From NCBI GenBank assembly GCA_019828595.1, contig JAHQRK010000004.1:2480001-2544000 (forward strand): a stretch of DNA of 64,000 nt. Reading direction: 5' to 3'. A model generated the notes under the pieces. The model saw nothing but the letters and a program-made list of their open reading frames with translations, was not told the DNA's origin and did no database searches. A program made the translations under genes and the position numbers. The first letter of the stretch is position 1. Each line of letters starts with the position of its first letter. Origin of the DNA: Aphanomyces cochlioides (lineage: Eukaryota; Oomycota; Saprolegniomycetes; Saprolegniales; Verrucalvaceae). Positions 59,855 to 64,000 of the stretch are shown here, in pieces.

Positions 59855-61069
59855 CTAGGCTGAATTGGAAATCAATTTGGCTTTTCGTTTTCTTGATTCG
59901 CTTCGACGTTGGGACTTCGATTTCTTCGGTGTTTGTAAGCTAACACGGCGAATATGTCGGATAATACTGACTCTTGGCATCTGACCCAGGGGGTATACAT
60001 TTTCATTGTCTTGGATCATACATAGACTTCGGTCTATGCAGCGCTTGTATCGCTTGGCGAGGACCCAGCAATGGGATGTTGAATCAGTGACAGAAACAAC
60101 CAGGAATTCTCCGTCAGGCTCATCCAATATCGCTCTACAGATATCACGAATTGGATCACCCACCGATTGCTTGAGCAGTTGACGGGAGAATATGGCGTCG
60201 TTGTAGTGGAATCCATGTGTGTATGCCAGCTTGAGAAAATCATGCATCTTGGAAGGGGGAATGCCCGCGTCTTGAGGAACTCCATGGGCCTCTTTGAAAC
60301 CCGAAATGACTTCTTCGCTGAGCTCAAAATTGGAGACATTCAAATTGGTAGCAACGATTCGGATTGCAGCCGCAAGACAAGATTTGTCACTGTTGTTGCC
60401 AATTTCTAGCCACAGAGGATCCATCGCTCGAAATTCAGCAAGCGTTGGGGCGAGACCAGTGTTCGTGAGGAAGTGGGCTCCAGCTTGTCGCCATCGTTGG
60501 TACATCGCCACGGCTTCTTGACACCCGCTGAGGTCTTTTTCGTCGAACCAGTCTTTGTCGAGTCCATCCGGGCGTTGAAACTTCCAGTTGACTTGGTATT
60601 GAATAGTTGAAATTCGATTTCGCATTGATGCCACTTCGCGGTGGTCATCGATAAACAACACTTCATCGATGTCATCATCGTCGGTTGGAATTCGCAGAGT
60701 GCGTGGGCGGTTGGTTGGGGCATCAGCCGTTGTCGCATTCGTTTGTGGCCTGGCTGGAACAGAAACATCGTCCAATAGATCCATGAGGGATGGTAGCGGA
60801 GATCCATTGTCATTGCCCAAGGGGTCAAATTCGCGGGTGCTCGAGTTCAAAATGGACATATCAGGAGTAAATTGGTGTTCTTCAGTTGTAACTGGACTTG
60901 AAGGACGAGTGTCGGATGATTGCGTCATAGGTACAGAAATCTCAACTCCATCCACTCCCTCAAGAGTAATCCCTGGAGACATCGAGCTCCCCACACCTCG
61001 TGTAGTTATGGGTCTCGACGTCTGCGCGGGGAGTACGCTATCGGCAGTGAAAATCGTTGAAGCTTCCAT
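59855..61069 (-). CDS. LINE B copy 2 ORF3: chromodomain plus papain-fold-like protease domain
   Basis: 404 codons from ATG 61069, as in copy 1. It differs at two residues seen here: Glu for Val in QDNENVYP, and Ile for Phe in RVSIIRH. The chromodomain and the Cys231, His333 and Asp354 candidates are all kept. The sequence before the ATG has a small indel relative to copy 1 (near 61140) that changes the upstream frame, which supports ATG 61069 as the real start. Confidence 0.8.
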   Translation of the reverse strand: MEASTIFTADSVLPAQTSRPITTRGVGSSMSPGITLEGVDGVEISVPMTQSSDTRPSSPVTTEEHQFTPDMSILNSSTREFDPLGNDNGSPLPSLMDLLDDVSVPARPQTNATTADAPTNRPRTLRIPTDDDDIDEVLFIDDHREVASMRNRISTIQYQVNWKFQRPDGLDKDWFDEKDLSGCQEAVAMYQRWRQAGAHFLTNTGLAPTLAEFRAMDPLWLEIGNNSDKSCLAAAIRIVATNLNVSNFELSEEVISGFKEAHGVPQDAGIPPSKMHDFLKLAYTHGFHYNDAIFSRQLLKQSVGDPIRDICRAILDEPDGEFLVVSVTDSTSHCWVLAKRYKRCIDRSLCMIQDNENVYPLGQMPRVSIIRHIRRVSLQTPKKSKSQRRSESRKRKAKLISNSA

Positions 61070-61282
61070 TGTTGTTGTCTTGGGTAAAATCAAAAGTGAG
61101 TCTTGGAGAATTGTTTTGAGATTCTCACTGAACTTATTCTCAGTTGCGACACTTGAGTCAGGCACGATTTGATTGGGCAGTGAAATGTTTTGCGCGGATC
61201 GTGAGTGATGGTCGCCAGGATTCCCAATCAAAAATTCAGCTGGGATACCAAGTCAAGAATACAGCTGGGGCTTGTAATCAAA

Positions 61283-64000
61283 TTACTGGTGTTCAACTCG
61301 AAAAGACATGGGATATTTTTCGAATAGCTCGTTGTATCCAGCTTGAGAGAAAAGGACTGAGACCGCTTCGATGATGTTTCGATAGTCGAAGTCGTCAGGC
61401 GAGAGCAAACGAATTGTTCGCCTGATGGAAGCTGTCCAACTGACAAATATAATCTCGTTCCATAGTAAAATCGGTAGAGGCCTTTTGCCATCGAACTTGG
61501 TTGCATTTCTTTGAGTCCATAAGGAGTACGTGATGGAAGCACAAAGGAGGGACCATAATTTGAATAATGCGTCATGCAGGTGTTTTCCTCGCGTATTGGT
61601 CTTGAAGCGACTGATATTCGTGGTGGTTGCCCAATCAAACTTAACACCATAAGCTCTCCATGCTCGCTCTTGGAACATCCAAACTTGATGTACATGATGA
61701 CATGTATGGAAGGCATGATGAAAAGTCTCAACATCCGAGCAATCTTCATAGACACAACAAATAGCGTCAGGGTTTTGGATCTGCATATAGGAAAACCTCG
61801 AGTTGACGGGTAACATCTTCATGTGCAATCGAAACCATACATCGCCTTGAACAGGTGGAGGTAGATTACACACAGTACGAATGAGACGGATATACTTTGC
61901 TATGTCTTTGTCAGTTCTTGTCGTAGTCTTCATAGGATGTATAGCTTCAGTCTGGGGGGCGTGGTAAGCTAAATGCACCACGTTTTTCTTGGGCCACGAC
62001 TCGAAAGGTAAATCAGCATCCTTGATTCTGGCTGTAAACGGATGTTGACAAGTCGGGACATTAGGCAGTGGCGACCCTTGCCGAATGTCAAACGATCGAA
62101 CAACTTTGTCGAAGATTCGTGTGAGTTGATTGTAAATGTCGGTTGTGCGGGGCAATGTGGCAAAGTCCATGACTCCGTCCTGGTTTAGACAAACTTGGGC
62201 AGCTGGATTGTTCGACGACATTCGGTTCACGAACATGGTCTCTGTTGGCCAAGCACCATGTGGGGTCAGGAAATCCTTCAGGCATCTGAGACCATTTTTG
62301 GCCCCGTGGCGGCACCAGAGACGCATGTCTTCATCTTTCACGACATTTGCTAACATCTTAGCAGAGCCGAAGTGCATTGCGTCGTAGGCTGTGAGCCATA
62401 CCGGGAGGTTCAGTACCGTGTCGAGATTTGGAGGCACGCCGATTCGCTTACTCATGTCTGTGGCTGACCAATGTTTCCAAGTATCAAGCCACAGTGGATG
62501 GAGCTCGCGAAGCAAAAGCCACTTGGAGCTTGCATTTGGGTAGTATGAAAGAAAATCGAATGGGTGACTGTCTCGGAATAACTGATGTATTGTGCGGCTA
62601 AATTGTCGCTGTACAAGTTTCTTCCACACCAGGATTTCACCAGGAGAATCGGCAGACATAAAGAGCTGTAAACGAAGAAGGCGTTGTGTTCGCAGCCTCG
62701 ATGCAATGTGGGGGATTCCCAGGCCTAAAGGCTTGTCGTACTGCCACCTTCTATGGATTGAGGGACGGTAACTCTCATCGAGCTGGGTCTTGCGGCAAAG
62801 TATGAACTTGTTTAACATTTGTTGCCACGTAACGACCATAGCAGGAGGCACAGGTACAACGGCTGTTACATGCCACAACATAGATAGCAACATCGTGGAG
62901 GCAATAAGCTTTCGGCCCTGCAATGTCCTTGCTCGTTTACCCCATAGTTGAAAGGACGAGATGAATTTGTCGTTGAGTTTTTGAAGTTGGGAGTCAGCCG
63001 AAAGTCGATGGCCAAAGAGAATACCAAGATATTTCGTACACTGACCAGTTGGTACGATATTGAGCAAACCATCTGCTTCGATGTCTTCTTGATCGAGATG
63101 GTCGTTGAGAACCAAGGTCATGCACTTGGAACGATTCAGACGGGCCCCTGAAGCCGTGCAAAACTCTTCCACAATTGCCATTTGCTCCACAGCAGATTGC
63201 AGCGAGTTTGATAACAACGTCGAGTCGTCGGCAAAGAATATACTCGTAATAACTGAGTCGTGGGGGAGAGCGATTCCAAGATGTGGGGACGCTCGGAGCA
63301 TCTCACCAAGAGGTTCTAGGTATAGGACGAACAGTAGGCATGATAAAGGACAGCCTTGTTTGACGCCTCGGGTAGGTCGGATCTTAGGGCCAAGCTCGCC
63401 ATTGAAGATGATCTGGACCAAAGGTGAGTCGTACAAAAGAGCTACCCACGCAATGAAACCATCACCAGTGTTGACTTCTCTCAGCACATCAAGCATGAAT
63501 TCTCGATCCACCATGTCGTACGCTTTCGAAAAGTCAAGGAATGTTGCATAGTAGTCGTGATCTTCGTTGGTGCAAAACGTTTGCAAAGTTTGCACAAGCA
63601 GGACGTGGTCATGCAGCCGTCGTCCTGGGACAAAGCCAGCTTGACTTGGGTGAATGAGATGAGGAGCTACTGTAGCCAGGCGATAAGCGAGGGCACGGGA
63701 TAGTATCTTCACCTCCACTGACATGAGTGCAATAGGTCGGTAGTTTCCAGGATCGCCTCGATCACCAGCTTTGAAGAGCAGAGCCACAGCACTACGCCTT
63801 TGTTGAAGGAGTAGTTTACCGTGGTGGTGAAGTTGGTAGTTGAAGACCCTGACCAGGATTTCGGAGAAAGCCTCGGGTGCTACTTGGAAGAAGGCCGCTG
63901 GCCATCCATCAGGACCAGGAGACTTGTTTGGACTCATTGTCTTGAGAGCACTACACAGCTCGGCTGCTGTGATAGGTCTGTCTAGCTCCTCGCGTTGCTC
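61283..64000 (-). CDS. LINE B copy 2 ORF2, C-terminal part
   Basis: An open frame entering from the window end with EELDRPITAAELCSALKT and running through the reverse transcriptase (FADD about 63225) to the C-terminal Cys/His motif and stop at 61283. It matches 50149-52866 of copy 1 almost exactly. The endonuclease half is outside the window, so whether this copy is intact cannot be told. Confidence 0.92.
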   Translation of the reverse strand, partial: EQREELDRPITAAELCSALKTMSPNKSPGPDGWPAAFFQVAPEAFSEILVRVFNYQLHHHGKLLLQQRRSAVALLFKAGDRGDPGNYRPIALMSVEVKILSRALAYRLATVAPHLIHPSQAGFVPGRRLHDHVLLVQTLQTFCTNEDHDYYATFLDFSKAYDMVDREFMLDVLREVNTGDGFIAWVALLYDSPLVQIIFNGELGPKIRPTRGVKQGCPLSCLLFVLYLEPLGEMLRASPHLGIALPHDSVITSIFFADDSTLLSNSLQSAVEQMAIVEEFCTASGARLNRSKCMTLVLNDHLDQEDIEADGLLNIVPTGQCTKYLGILFGHRLSADSQLQKLNDKFISSFQLWGKRARTLQGRKLIASTMLLSMLWHVTAVVPVPPAMVVTWQQMLNKFILCRKTQLDESYRPSIHRRWQYDKPLGLGIPHIASRLRTQRLLRLQLFMSADSPGEILVWKKLVQRQFSRTIHQLFRDSHPFDFLSYYPNASSKWLLLRELHPLWLDTWKHWSATDMSKRIGVPPNLDTVLNLPVWLTAYDAMHFGSAKMLANVVKDEDMRLWCRHGAKNGLRCLKDFLTPHGAWPTETMFVNRMSSNNPAAQVCLNQDGVMDFATLPRTTDIYNQLTRIFDKVVRSFDIRQGSPLPNVPTCQHPFTARIKDADLPFESWPKKNVVHLAYHAPQTEAIHPMKTTTRTDKDIAKYIRLIRTVCNLPPPVQGDVWFRLHMKMLPVNSRFSYMQIQNPDAICCVYEDCSDVETFHHAFHTCHHVHQVWMFQERAWRAYGVKFDWATTTNISRFKTNTRGKHLHDALFKLWSLLCASITYSLWTQRNATKFDGKRPLPILLWNEIIFVSWTASIRRTIRLLSPDDFDYRNIIEAVSVLFSQAGYNELFEKYPMSFRVEHQ

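Larger units (their letters stand above)
59777..64000 (-). mobile_element. LINE family B, copy 2, cut by window end
   Basis: The 3' 4.2 kb of a second LINE B copy, nearly identical to 48645-52860. It has the 3' tail and hairpin, ORF3 and the C-terminal two thirds of ORF2. The 5' part, and the tRNA expected beside it, lie outside the window. Confidence 0.94.

Overview
This window looks like nuclear DNA of a eukaryote. It holds no recognisable host protein gene. Almost all of it is transposable elements set in a tandem array of lysine tRNA genes. There are Pol III type tRNA genes with internal A and B boxes, LINEs with APE-type endonucleases, Ty1/copia, a Mutator-like element (MULE) and a PIF/Harbinger element. 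The mix would suit an oomycete-like genome, perhaps Saprolegniales, but that is a guess from element types and nothing here proves it.

The scaffold is a repeat unit of about 996 bp: a 73-nt tRNA-Lys(CTT) gene plus about 923 bp of non-coding spacer. It is cleanest at 56775-59762, where three units run head to tail. Further units or parts of units lie at 5845-6185, 15397-16009, 30149-31165 and 37620-39375. Every tRNA gene and stub is on the + strand.

Six LINE copies or partial copies, in four families (named A to D here), are inserted in this array, with one more remnant. All lie antisense to the tRNA. At every preserved 3' junction the LINE follows the first 14 nt of the tRNA (a 'stub'). At the 5' junctions of A, B and C the element abuts nucleotide 1 of a tRNA sequence. 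The tRNA 5' segment is therefore the target-site duplication, and insertion rebuilds a whole tRNA gene beside the LINE 5' end. The rebuilt gene can be hit again: at 48631 the tRNA rebuilt by family A copy 2 was invaded by family B copy 1.

Layout: 1-5844 MULE remnant and dead copia; 5845-6185 spacer and stub; 6186-15396 LINE A copy 1 (ORF2 dead); 15397-16009 tRNA and part spacer; 16010-22075 an inverted copy of 1-6065 (spacer, copia, MULE), giving a palindrome with arms of about 6 kb or more; 22076-25321 the rest of the MULE and gene-poor DNA; 25322-26990 broken Harbinger; 26991-30148 LINE C remnant and 5'-truncated LINE C; 30149-31165 variant tRNA and spacer; 31166-37619 LINE D (dead, 5' truncated); 37620-39375 spacer, tRNA, spacer, stub; 39376-48630 LINE A copy 2 (ORFs open); 48631-56774 stub and LINE B copy 1 (ORFs open); 56775-59776 three tRNA units and a stub; 59777-64000 LINE B copy 2, cut by the window end.

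Families A and B encode a long ORF1 protein, an ORF2 protein (APE endonuclease, reverse transcriptase, C-terminal zinc motif) and a further ORF downstream of ORF2. In family B that third ORF looks like a chromodomain joined to a papain-fold-like cysteine protease domain, which is the most unusual protein in the window. The most interesting system is the set of LINEs sharing one tRNA-Lys site, with similar 3' ends, very short 5' leaders (A and B) and insertion that restores the tRNA.
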